NCBI GenBank assembly: GCA_013399695.1
Contig: VXAU01001826.1
Location: forward strand, 858,359-922,358
Length of the DNA: 64,000 nt
Source of the DNA: Formicarius rufipectus
Taxonomy: Eukaryota; Chordata; Aves; Passeriformes; Formicariidae
Direction of reading: 5' to 3'
How positions within the stretch are numbered: position 1 is the stretch's first letter; each line of letters begins with the position of its first letter. A program made the position numbers and the translations under genes. Below are positions 26,792 through 39,500 of this stretch, piece by piece. The notes below the pieces were generated by a model that was not told the DNA's origin, searched no databases, and worked only from the letters and a program-made list of their open reading frames with translations.

Positions 26792-27566
26792 TTTGTAGAA
26801 GCACTTTCATTTTTCAGGAAAAGAAAACATTTTTAGAAATTGCAGATTTAAAGCATCTCTGTTAATAGATATACATTATAGAGATATAGTATATGTATAT
26901 AATATATATAATATATACATATATCTATTATATAGGTATATGTAGATACAATAGATACATATACAGTCAAATATTAAAATGCTTTCCTGCAGGGCTGCTA
27001 TTGCTGAGGTTTTTGGTATGCATTGTAGTCAGATGTTCCTTTAATGCAGTAACAAGCAGTATTAAATTTATCAACTTATGCTCTGTGCAACTCTCCAATG
27101 TTAAGTCTTTCTATTAGGCAATTTACCAACAGCCCGGCAGGGAAGAAGACTGGCCTGGCTGAACAGAGCTTTGGCTGGAATTCAGGAAAAAAATTTGTGA
27201 CCTTTGGAAGAAGGGGCAGGCAACTCAGGAGGATTACAAGGGTGTTGTGAGGTTATACAGGAAGAAAATCAGAAGGGCCAAAGCCCACCTGAGCCTGGCT
27301 AAGGAGAATCTCCATCCTTTATCGGATGCAGGGGGAAACACAGTGGCAAAGGATGAGGAAAAGACTAAGGTATTTAATGCCTTCTTTGCCTCAGTCCTTA
27401 ATAGTAAGACTAGTTGTTTTCTGGGTATGCAGCCCCTTGGGCTGGAAGACAGGGAGATGGAGCAAAATGAAGCCCCCATAATTCAGAAAGAAATGGTCAG
27501 TGACCTGCTGTACCACTTAATACACACACAAGTCTGTGGGGCTGGATGGGATCCACCCAAGGGTAC
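26792..27566 (+). repeat. 775-bp direct duplicate, copy 2 (continuous with CR1)
   Basis: This is the downstream copy of 25279-26053. It runs seamlessly into the rest of the CR1 at 27567, so it is the better candidate for the genuine locus. Confidence 0.95.
26881..26969. repeat. TA-rich simple repeat
   Basis: An alternating TATATA/ATAGATA stretch inside copy 2. The same stretch is in copy 1 near 25368-25456. It yields a Tyr/Ile-rich open frame that is not a gene. Confidence 0.85.
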
Positions 27567-29005
27567 TGAGGGAGCTGGAGGAAGTGCTCAGCAAACCACC
27601 TTCCATCATTTCCCAGCAGACCTGGCTGACTGGGGATGTTCCAGTTGACTGTAAGTAAGCACATGTGACCTGCACCTACAAGAAGGATTGGAAGGAGGAT
27701 CTGAGAAACTACAGGCCCATTAGTCCGACTTCAGTGCCAGGAAAGGTCACAGAGCAGGTCACCTTGACTGCCACCACAGGGCACGTGGAGAACAACCAGG
27801 GGATCAGGCACAGACAGCACGGAGGTATGAAAGGCAGGTCCTGATTGATGAACCTCATCTCCCTGTGTGGTAAGGTGACCTGCTGAGTGGATAAGAGAAA
27901 GGCTGTGGATGTTGTTTACCTAGACTTTAGTAAGGTCTATGATGTCATTTCCAACACCATTCTCCTAAACAAACTGCCTGCTCATGGCTTGAATAGATGC
28001 GTTAAAAACTGAGTTAAAATCTGACTGGATGGCTGGCCCCAGTGAGTGGAGGTGAACATCCAGTTGGTAGCCAGTCACCAGTGGTGTTCGCCAGGGATCA
28101 GTGATGCTCGGGCTCAGGCCTGTTTAAAATATTTACCAATGGCCTAGAGGAGGGGATTGAGAGCACTCTCAGTAAGTTCAAAGACAGCATTAATCTGGGC
28201 AGGAGTGTTGATCTGCTGGAGGGTAGGAAGGCTCTGCAGAGGGATGTGGACAGGCTGGATTGATGGGTCAAGGCTGCAGTTGAGTCACAACAACCTCATT
28301 ACAGGCAGGGGGAAAAGTGGCTGGGAAGCTGTTTGGCAGAAAAGGACTTGGAGGTGATGGTTGACAGCTGACTGAACGTGAGCCAGCAGTGTGCCCAGGT
28401 GGACAAGAAGTCCAGTGGCATCCTGGCCTGTATCAAAACCAATGTGGCCAGCAGGACTAGGAATGTGATTTATCCTACTCTACTCAGCACTGGTGATGCC
28501 ACACCTCAAATACTGAGTTCAGCTCTGAGTCCCTCACTAGGACAGATACTGAGGTGATGGAGTAAATCCAGAGAAGGACAAGGGAACTGGTGAAGGGTCC
28601 AGAGCACAAGTCCTGTGAGGAGCAGCCAAGGGAACTGGGGTTGTTTAGCCTAGAGAAAAAAAGGCTTAGAGGAGACCTTATCTCTCTCTACAACTACCCA
28701 AAAGGAAGTTGTAGACAGGTGTGGGTCAGTCTCTTCTTCCAAATAATAAGAATGAGAGGAAACTGCCTCAAATTGGGCCAGGGGAGGCTGAGGCCAGAAA
28801 AATTTCTTCACTGAAAGATTGGTCAAGCAATAGAACAGGCAGGCCAGGAAAATGGTGGAATCATCATCCCTGAAAGTGTTCAAAAAATGCATAGATGTGG
28901 TGCTTAGGGACATAGTTTAGTGGTGAATGTGGTGATAGTGGATAAATGGTTGGACTTGATGATCTTAGAGATCTTCTCCAACATAAATAATTTTATGGTT
29001 TATGA
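27119..29005 (+). mobile_element. CR1 LINE, longest copy in the window, with decayed ORF2
   Basis: A plus-strand CR1 of about 1.9 kb. The 5' part (27247-27648) has an open stretch with YRKKIRRAKAHL, KTKVFNAFFASVLNSKT and GWDPPKG. These belong to the region of CR1 ORF2 leading into the reverse transcriptase. Downstream are the NYRPI-type stretch (about 27705-27730), the DFSKVYD-type stretch (about 27930), the FTNGLEEGIESTL-type stretch (about 28130-28165) and then the CR1 3' region. It ends with GGACTTGATGATCTTAGAG near 28960 and an ATTTTATGGTTT-like terminus. Frameshifts and stops interrupt the RT part, so it is inactive. The endonuclease and ORF1 parts are missing (5' truncation). Confidence 0.9.
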
Positions 29006-32000
29006 AAAATCTCCTAGATAAGGGGGATTGTGTAAGCACAGAATGAGCAGCGTAGGGAAAGGGAACATGAGGAAAATGAGAAAGGGAGAAAAAAATATGA
29101 GCAAGCAGGACACTCTACTAACAGGAGAAAGGATGAAAGAGAAAAGAGACAGATTTGTACCATCACCAGACAGAGAAAGAAGATACACACAATGTAGGAA
29201 GACTGTCCTCAACAGATCTGAAAATTTGTCATCTGACTGGATCTACAAATAAAAATGGCATATCAAATGGATATAGGGTATGGAGTTAGGTTTAAAAATG
29301 ATCCTGAACAATACTGCACTTAAAAGATATGGCAATGGGCAAAGGAATGTCAGTGAGTAAAAAATGAGAAAGAAAAGAGATTTAATACTATATAGTACAG
29401 TAATTGAGAGGAAACACAGGATTATGCCTAATCCAGTAAGGGAAATGGATGTGGTTAGTGAGAAACAAGTTAAATGATTATGTACTAATACTTAGGCCAT
29501 GGACCAGAGGAAAAAAAAATGGAATTTCAATTGCTGGTACTAAATGTAAAGCAATATATTGCAGGAATAAGAGAAAATACAATCAGGAGTGGAACATGAC
29601 TATGTTCAGGAAACGTGAAAACAGAAGCAAAAATGGTGCACAAGAACTGAACATGACTAATGGCAATGACAATGAGATAAGAAGAAATAGCATCAATAAT
29701 ACAAAACCCTTTTAGGAGAAAGGATTCTCAGTTCCTTTAAAGCAAATTTCTTACTTTTTTTCCCCAAAGAAACTTTAACCTGACACTCAAAAGTAGAAAA
29801 CAAGTTTTTAAATTATGAATTCCAGAGAGCAAAACAAATGAATTTAGTAGGAGCAGGGGCCCAGTTATTTCTGGATGTGAGATCCCATGTATTGTTTTAC
29901 TAAACAACAGATAAACAAGAAGGACTGTGGGTATTCTTAGGGTTAATTTTGGGAGTAGAAAAGTTATCTGTTATACAACTGGATTAAGGAAGTAATAATA
30001 AGTTATGAGACCATTATTTGGTTTTGTTTAGACTGAACAGAGAGATAAGCAAAATGCTTGTAATAAAAGTTCAGGACTCCAAATGGGCAAGTTTGATAAA
30101 TTAAAAGAAAATAGTTTATTAAATATTCACCTGGCTTGAGGAGATACCAAATAGGAAGAACTATCTGTACTCTTGAGGCATTGCTACAGAACTGGAAATC
30201 AAGACCATGAACAGAATGACTGATTTATGCTATAAACTGAAAACTCATCAGCTGGGAATTTCAAAGAAAAACCCATAAAATCACAGAGAGCCACCCTGCG
30301 ATAATCATAAAAGATAAAGACACCGATAAAGTGTATCAGATGTGTTTCCATTAGACAAAGATTATTGCAGTGCTCTTGCTCTACGAAGCAAGAGTTCACT
30401 TGGAGCACACAGCAAAGGTTTTCATTATGCATATTGAAGGATATTGGTCTCAGACTGGTGCAGAGCAAGCTTATCAGGATGCTCAAGAGGACAGACAAGC
30501 TTCTCCTAGACCAGAAGAGGACCCAAGGAACTTGACTTGGTTGGCATCCCAAGACACAGACTTCTGAGAGAGCTACAAGATTTGTTTATATAAGTATATT
30601 GCAGAGGAAGTAAAAGAACTATTTAGGTTAAATGACAATGTTAACTCAAGAACAAGTGAACATAAACAGGCCACAATGAAATTCAGGCTGAAGTTTGAAG
30701 AAGGCTTCTAGCCCGACTGCTCTGAGGTTTTGGAACATAGTTTTAATGACAGCAGTGAAGACAAAGAACTTAACAGTATTTTGATCACTTTGCAAATGGC
30801 ATAGCAGGAGGAGGTTGCCTGGAATAGTAAGAGAACAAATGCTAGGTTCAGGAAATCTTTTCCATTCCTAATTTAAATAAAAAATTTGTTCACTGAAACT
30901 TGCCAGAAGCTATTCAGTGCTGTGTTTTAATGGTTGTCTTTGTTATTTCATGAAATGTACTTAAAAGGATTGTTAAAAGAAAAACCTTTCTGTTGAAAGG
31001 CAGCATAGTGTTTTTATGATGTACAAACAATAAGTATCCTGGAATCCTCACCAGCACACTGAAAGTCCATTAAAATAAGTTGCAGTAAATTCATTAGGAA
31101 TAGTGATAACTATACAAATGAGGCATTACTGCAACAACTTAAAGTTCATGCATTCTGGAGTTATGTATTTTGGTAAAACTGATGATAGGAAAAACCATCT
31201 GTGGTTAGCACAGTGGACTGGGACTTTAAAGTTCTGTTCCTGAATCTGACATAAACTTTAGGAAAACCATTCATTCTGCTGCTTAGTTTGCTAGCTGTAA
31301 GAGTAAAATATTCATCTTCTTTTTCCTTGCCCTGTATATACTGAGGTCTCCACACCTGGAGATGGTGACTGTCAAGAACACTAGGGCCAGTTCTCATATT
31401 GCATTTCTCACATTACTGCGACCAGCAAATCGATCATGCAGGATGACTTTGGCTCCACTGGTTTATTCCCACTGTGCTGGCTTCTAGCAATTGACTGAGC
31501 TGTGCTTTTACAAGTAAAATTGCACAATGACCTGGAACTCAACCATGAAAGAAGTCAACCTCTCTATACTAACCTGAAAGATCAAAGCTCTGGCATGTAG
31601 ATGAATGATACACACATGAAAGACAATGCAATTCTAACCACACTTCACATGGTCAGTCACAAAACTCTCATATTAATAACTGCTACTCTCCAAGTTCACA
31701 GGTCAAATTTGGCCATGCTCTTAATATATAAGTAAAAAATAAAATATACATTTTAATTTTAATATATTTTCATAGAATACATCTGTATTTTAAGGCATCT
31801 CTCTGAAAATGTTTGTTTTACACAATTTCAGTATCTCCCAACAATGTAACAAAAGGAAATAAGATAAACCCCAAGGATTTCAGTGTAATCAGAAAATCTC
31901 ACTGCATCTTTAGAAGTTTTCGTCAAAACAAGAATTATCACATTTGCATAAAATTTGACTTGTTTTAATCCATATTTTGCAATAGGAGGCCTTTCATCAT

Positions 32001-33159
32001 TTTCTTCCTTATTATTATTTTTACAACCTATAAGGCAACATGGAACCTCATTCTACCTCCTGTCAATTAAATACCTACAAATGTTCATGTTCATTTAGAA
32101 AACCCCAGCAGCTATGAATTAATAAGCCCTTCTTAAGATGATGCAGGACAAATTCTATCTGGCTGGTAAGCAGAGAGCACAGTTTTATTATCCTCCTTGT
32201 GACTGCCAAGAAATCCAGTGAAGAGATGAAGTGGCAACAGAGATGAATCAGTTCTTTTGATAGATGAGGAAGACTGCCCGTGTTACACAACATTCACATC
32301 ATGGCACACAGTGTTTTGTATTACTGATGAATGACCACATGAACAGTGCAGATTGATCCCGTGCAGAAAAAAAATAAACAATGCTGAAAGTTGCGCTGGC
32401 CAGAAAGCAGCCACTCCTGGAAACGCTGCTGGAGACTATTCTATGCAAGGGAGACAGACAGATAGACATTGCCCTTTCGCATATGAAGCTGGTTTGTCAT
32501 GCACTGCACGCAGACCAAAGGAAATGCTTCAAGTCTTTGTGCAAGGCTTTATATAAATAGCATCAAACTTACCTCCCCTGGCAATCAGGTGCCATTATTC
32601 TTTAGCAGAAGCACTTGTGACTTTACAGATCTAATCCTAAAGGCAAAAAAGGTTCACTTTGGGTCTTAGCCTAGAAAGAGTCTTGGTGAATGAAGAGGAG
32701 AGGAAAGCTTAAGAGAAAGGGTCTTCCTGTATGCAGCTCACTGTGCAACTGAAATTTGCCTTTGTACTTGAAGGTTGATGTTTTTATTGCTTGGCCACCA
32801 CAGTCTGCATCCTTGGTGTAAAAACAGTGCTCTCTCTCTTTTAAGCCAATCACGTTTGGGGAACAGAAGTGCATCAAATGCTGGTCAGAAGTTCAATCTA
32901 TCACAATCTCCAGGCACCAGGTTTCAACAAGCATGTTTTCAAATTAATGGGGAATGAAATCCATGAAAGGCCATACAACACCAAGATACGAACTGTAGCT
33001 CGTGAAGCCTCCAAGTTCCATCCTGCAGGAAAAGAATGGCAAATACCTACTGCTATGGGCAGGTCTTCTTGCAGCTTTCCCTCAGCCACTGAGCTATGAT
33101 CCTAATCAGAAACAAGTTGCTGAGATGGATCAACCTTGGTCTGCCTTCATATGACCATC
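29006..33159. other. Intronic sequence, A-rich, no feature recognised
   Basis: About 4.2 kb of A-rich sequence, especially 29.0-30.1 kb. No gene or repeat family was recognised. Open frames are short and Lys/Asn-rich as expected from composition. Confidence 0.5.
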
Positions 33160-33565
33160 CTTAGACCTGCTGGAAAAAGTCCAAAGGAGAGCCATGAAGA
33201 TGATCACAGGGGCTGGAATCCTATGAGGAAAGGCTGAGAGAGTTGGGGATGTTCAGTCTGGAGAAGGGAAGACTCCAGGGAGACCTCAAAGCAACTTCCA
33301 GTATCAAAACAGGGCCTACAAGAGTTGGAGAGAGACTTTTAACAAGGGCATGTAATGATAGGACATGGGGTCATGGCTTTAAACTGAAGGAGAGCAGGTT
33401 TAAATTTAAGAAGATTTTTATATGTTTATATGACTAGATTGTATGGAGCTTTGAGCAACCTGGTCTACTGAAAGGTGTTCAGGTGTTCCATGGCAGGAAG
33501 GTTGGAATGAGATGATCTTTAAGGTCCCCTCCAAACCAATGATTATTCTACAATTCTATGATTTT
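33160..33565 (+). mobile_element. CR1 LINE 3' fragment
   Basis: The fragment begins in CTGGAAAAAGTCCAAAGGAG and continues with GAGAAGGGAAGACTCCAGGG, GGAGACCTCAAAGCAACTTC, GGGGTCATGGCTTTAAACTG and GATGATCTTTAAGGTCCCCT. It ends in CAATTCTATGATTTTTG, a typical CR1 terminus. About 400 bp, noncoding. Confidence 0.93.
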
Positions 33566-36500
33566 TGTGTTTGTGGTCTCTCCAAGTCTGTTCATAGATA
33601 TAAAATACGCTTTCCCAAAATCAGTGATACTTTGTACAATACCACCAGCTCCATGGGTTTTACACAATAAAATGACAAAACAAAATAAAAATATGGAAAT
33701 AGCAGGGCAAGGAGAAGAAGTTTATTTTGGAAATTTTTGACTAGCAAATTCGTTGTCCAAATTTGTCTCCATAATTGGTAGGGGTAACATTTTTACATTA
33801 TCAAGAATTCTTTGCAGGATTCGAGTTTCTTTGCAGTAGGAAAATTAAGCAAGAAGCTCTAAAATTGCTACAAATTGGCACAGCACAGAATTCAGCATAT
33901 TATACTTTCTAAAATTAGAACTTTCTTGTTTTTTTCTTCTCTTCTGGTGTTCCTTAATATTAGCTCATATAATGAACATTGCAAGTGTAAACTGAACATG
34001 CTGATGAAATGTATGCAGAGCTCTCCCTCATATATAAAACCCAGGAAAGAAGGTTTAGGAGGAAAATTAGGGCAGTTTTATCTACCACAGCACTGAGATT
34101 TGTGTCCCTCTGCTTATATGGGAATAACAAATATTCCTGAAGAAGATTCTCATGATATTTCCTTGATCTTGGGAAATCTATGAAGTGCCATGACATCCCA
34201 CTCTGCTGTTGATCCCATGAACTACCAAGTACTTTCACAGCCATAAGCCTAAACCATGACTATGACTCTAGGGGAGCTGCATCTGCCCTGGCTTGCAACA
34301 GGATTCTTGATGGCACACCTACACCTGTTTGCTAAACTTTCTTTCCTAAGCTGTATGGCACCAGAGGTGAAACTGGGACCAAGAATATACAATACTCTTC
34401 CCTTCTGCCCAATCTCTGCTCCCAACACATAAATCTGAGATCCTTTTGCCTTACCCTGGGACTGGGAGAAGACATAGCTCGGCCTTGAATATGCTCCCTG
34501 TCTTTACCTAGTAATGAAAAATCAATAACCATAGAAAAAGTATCAGTCTATCAGGATGGTCTGTACCACAAGAGCCAAGTTCCTGAAAATGTCATCCCAT
34601 CCAGGCAAACGATAGCCAAAGACAGAGGAGACTCCTGGTTATAAAGCATGCTGTTAATCTTTGCTTTTCCCTTCCTCTTGCAAGCAAAACAGTCTCAACT
34701 CCAGGAATTTTACTTAATTCATTTTATTGCAAATTAACACAAAATCCCAGTTACTGTTTCAGATGTTGATGGCGGCAAGTGGGGAGAAGAAGTTTAACTT
34801 CTCCCCCTTTGTAGCTTCAATTTCTCTTGTTTTCCCGACATGCCCTGCTTGGTCTGCTGGAGGACAGGCAGCACAGGCAGCTGGGGGTAGGCAGTTGCTC
34901 CTGCCTGCTGTGCCTCCCTTACTCCTTCTTCTCAATACATCTTGCTTTCCCTGCCCCTGCAAGGACCAGGAGCATGTCCACAGATGTGTCCATAGTGATG
35001 GTCCCTTCCCAGATGTCTCCTCCAGGTCACTCATGACAGTTCTCTTCCCGAAGCATGTGTGGGCCGCATACTGACACCCTCCATGGGGCACCCCAGAGCC
35101 TTGCCCAAACCCTGCAAGTTACACCCCAAACTCTCACTGCCAACAACTCCCAGAAGCCAGGGCTGCTGCAATTTCAGAAATCACACTGTGGGTCCTTCTT
35201 TGGAACCAGCAAAATAAGGAAAGGGAACGGCGAGAGGCCAAAACACGCATTGCCCAGGCATCGCTGAAAGCTGCAGCAGCTGGGCTGCAAACGCACACGG
35301 CTGACATCAGCCGGGCTGGGCTTTTGCAAGCAACTCAAATGGGGTTTTTTCCAGACGAAATCAGTTTTAGCTGCAAAATCCAGTTATCCAGGTGGGTGTC
35401 TCTTGTTTCTGGGGAGGGAGGGGGTATTTCATGCACTAGGAAAACCTGCTGGCAAGGGTGTGAGAAGGGGCATCTGCTGGGGCTGCAGTTGGCACAGTCA
35501 CACAGGCAGGAGCGTCAATTTTGTGCCAGTAAAACTTTCAGGGTAATGCTCCAAAAGTAATAGCTGTAAATATTTATATTTTATGCTTAAAAAGCCTGAT
35601 TGCACAGAACTGTTAGTTGCTGGTGCATGCACTGGAGGGACAGGAGAAGGGGAGAAAAGTCAAGGCCCAGAAGTGCTCTGCTAAGCTCCTTCTAAGGTAA
35701 ATTTTCTGTAGCCTGTTAGCAAGAAATCATCCATTTTAGAGAGAAGCACGCATTGGAGTATTTTGTTTTCTCAGAGAAGTGTGGAATTTGAAGCCAGGTC
35801 CTTTGGCTTATCTGTTGTAAACCATGACTGCTTCTCAGCACCACACCACTCAGTATTTCCTAGAGAAGGGATTCTGAGAAAAAAGAAAGAGCTCCAGTTC
35901 CCTAGAAGCATTAAATTAACACAAGGGATCTGTAAACGAAACAGCAGAGGTTTGAAAGCCTTACCCTTTACTGTTTCCTGCTTTCTTGGAAAAATCTCAG
36001 TATTAAAACAGATTGGATTACATTACAGGACTAGTTGCCGCTGAAGAATTTTATTTTGGGTTATAAAACACAATGTTTGCTGTTTTTCTAATTCAATTTG
36101 CTTTTACCTTCCTTATGTCACACTGTTACTAAGGCTCCTGTGAGAAAATGCAGGTTGTTATTGCCTGCAAACTACTCCAATTATTATCTGCTCTCACTTT
36201 GCAAAGTAATCATGGATAGAAACTGTGTACTAAGTATAACGCTGATCTAAAGACTTAAGTCACAATTTCAAATCTATTTACAGCTTTTGCTTTGGGCATA
36301 TATAAAAAAAATTACATTAATAACTTGTTTCCCAAAAAACACTCCAAAATCCAGCCTTAAAAGGTTAACAGATCTCTAAATTAAAACAAACATTGATCCT
36401 AACACTACCAACCAGTTTACATCTCTGAATTATAAAATGTAAACAAGTGATCTTGCAAACTTTTTTTTCCAAGGACTTGTGCCTTTTGTAGTGAAGTTTT

Positions 36501-39500
36501 CAGCTAGAATAACAACACCAGCAGCCTCGTGTGGATTCGGGCTAATTCACCACAAAGGGCTGACTATAACTCCAGCCCTGTGCCTGCAGTTCTGTGACAC
36601 AAGGCTCTTGCATTTAATACAGTGGGAATTTTAGCCAGGTGATAGCCACAGGATCAAGCTTCCTGGGTAGGATAAAAATCTAAAGCGAATTTTTATTTCA
36701 CGTTTAAAAGTTTTAAGTAGGTGAAGTGAAAATTCTTGGCACTCCCAAATGACATCAAAGATTGAGGAAGGAAAAAACCAGAAGATTCTTGGTAGCAATA
36801 TATTTAGCACCTTTCTTGGAATGTAATTGTTACTGGAAACTTTGGGGGTGTATCCCTATGCGTTAACCACTCTTATACAGCAAAGTCCAGATTTTGAACT
36901 CATAAAAGTATTACACAATATTCTAACTACCTCAAGAGGCCTGATAATAAAATTGTAGTGCTTCACAATAATCCTAAAGATAAAGAGAATAATCAATTTG
37001 CAGCTGGAAAAAATATGCTACTGCATATGTTACTGCAATTACAATTTCTCTGAATACTGCAATGATGCTTCTCACATGGCAAGTATGAACAGAGTTAAAA
37101 ATGTGAAAGTGGCAGGCCTAGGCAAGTAATTGACTCTGCCAAATTTATATACGTGAGTAAAAATCTGATTTAACAATGTTTTTTTGTAAGTATTCATGGG
37201 CTATGTGAAAAAATGAGGTTGAAGGGGAGTTGCAGTGACAACAACCAATACAGACAGGATCAGATTGTTTTTCCTGTCATCTTTTAATAATATTCATCTG
37301 CTGGGTTTCATCTTCTGATGCTACATGTATGCTAAAACAGTCAGGTTTTAATGAAGTACATTAAATGATACCATAGTGCCTGTATTCAATACCCTTCTTG
37401 AAATGGCACAGCACAGCACTATTGGATTTAAAAAAGAGGAAGTTCTGTGAGTGAAAATATATAGCCACTGCCCAGTCTCTGTGCTTGTTCTGGCGTGTTT
37501 GTGAGTAGTTTTGTTTAAAGGTAAGAAAAAACAGGACTGTCCATCAAAATCTCTTGGTATATTTTCTCACTACCTTTGTATTTAAAGAAGACATACATCA
37601 ATCTATAATCACACTGCAGACCCATTTTTAAGCTAGAAGAAAATATAAAAGACACAGACTAAGTAATAAAAATATAAATGACATGGACTAACTAATGAAA
37701 ATTACACAAGAGCCCTACAGATTTTTAAATTATTTATTCTGGTTCCTTTTACATACTAATGTAGTTTCTAATACCACAAGCAGAAAATACAGACAACAAA
37801 ACATACAGTTATTACAGTATTAAACAAATACCTCAAGGGTAAAATTTTCTGCATTTCAAACTGAAACACTGAGATTTTTTTTCAAAACGCTAAAGAAAAA
37901 AAATCATGGCTCAGACTCGCCCAAAATTTGCAGCTGACTTAAAATGACCTGAAAAATAAATTAAGATGCTATTTACCCAAATGAATTCCTATTGAGTATT
38001 CATATCAAACAGCAATAAGAACAGTAGTTCTATATCTTTTGGATGTAATTTTAAAACTCAGACACAATTATAGCAATTTTGACAGCACAAGGAACAATTA
38101 TGGTTCACACAGAAGTCTTTCTGTCTCCCAACTGCACATGTATCTATTCATTTATAATAATGTTAAAAAGTACTTGTCGAAGCAGAAAAAAAAATTAATT
38201 TTTGTTGTTCAATACACACTAGGTCTGTTCAGCTCTTAATACTTTCAGACTTACTTTCTTTTACCTCATCTCCTTCAGAGTATACTTACCACTGACCATC
38301 AGATTTTATGATATGCTGCCACTATCTGCCTTGGGACATGAGGGGTGCTACTTATTTTAATAAGTAAGTCCCAACTACATAAAAAAACCCAAACCCATTA
38401 GTGGACTAAAAATATTCTAGGCTGTCACAACCAATAAATATCCATGTCTGAATGTTTTTAAAGAAGTTAATGTTAAATCTAGGTACTGCATTCGAGCCGC
38501 AATTCAAATAGCAAGGAAACAGTCTGAATTCTTCCCTCTCTTCTAGAATGCAAACCCTACAAACTTCTGGGAAACTTTGGATTTCAGGAAAATCAGACCA
38601 ATGTTACATAAGCACATTGAACTTTATGAAAATAAAAAATGTTAAAAGTCTTTGTAAGGTTCTAGACCCACCTCTTCTTTATATAGATGTATAAAGAAGA
38701 TATGTGAGTGGGTGTGCAAATACATCTATTTTACATATTCACATACATCTGACTTCTTAAAAAATCTTAAATCTTAAAACCATGAAGTGCTAAGCTACCC
38801 ACAAAAAACAACAATAACACTATTATCAGAAAGGATTTCTATTAGGCTCTTGTAATATTTGCAGAAACAGTTTTCTATTATTAATATTTATAGCTAATAA
38901 ATTATTCCACTAGCAGATTTATATAAAAAACATGGACATACTAAATATTTTGTAAAATTCTTCAAAATAAATATCATTAATTAATATGGTACAGTATCAG
39001 TTATTTTATATAAGCATTCAATTTTTGAGACCATTATGCTTTTCTTTTTATAAAGAGGCTGTGCTAGAAAATAGCTTGTAAGAACTTACCAAATATACAA
39101 AATATATTTATTTTGAAAATAATATGCTTGGAGGAATATACTTCTGATTTAAATGTGGATGACACGACAAAATATTTGCTTTGAGAAAAGGGAGTGACAG
39201 AATTAGAAAAGGAAACTCATTCTGTCTGAAATATTTAAGCAATTTAGTGACTTCCTTCTGTAAATCCTACTCACAATATTCAATAGGAAAACAAGTCAAT
39301 ATAGCTTGACAATAAAACCAGAGATAGGATTTTAACTGATAGCCTTGAGTGCAAATGAATAAATGGCTTAAATGCAGAATGTGGGACAGATTCACAGTGG
39401 ATGGTCCACTGGTTTAGCTGCTTTCAGTGGGACTATGACAATTTAAACCAGCTGAAGGCCTACCCCACCATTTTGCTGTTCAGACAATTCAATATGATCC

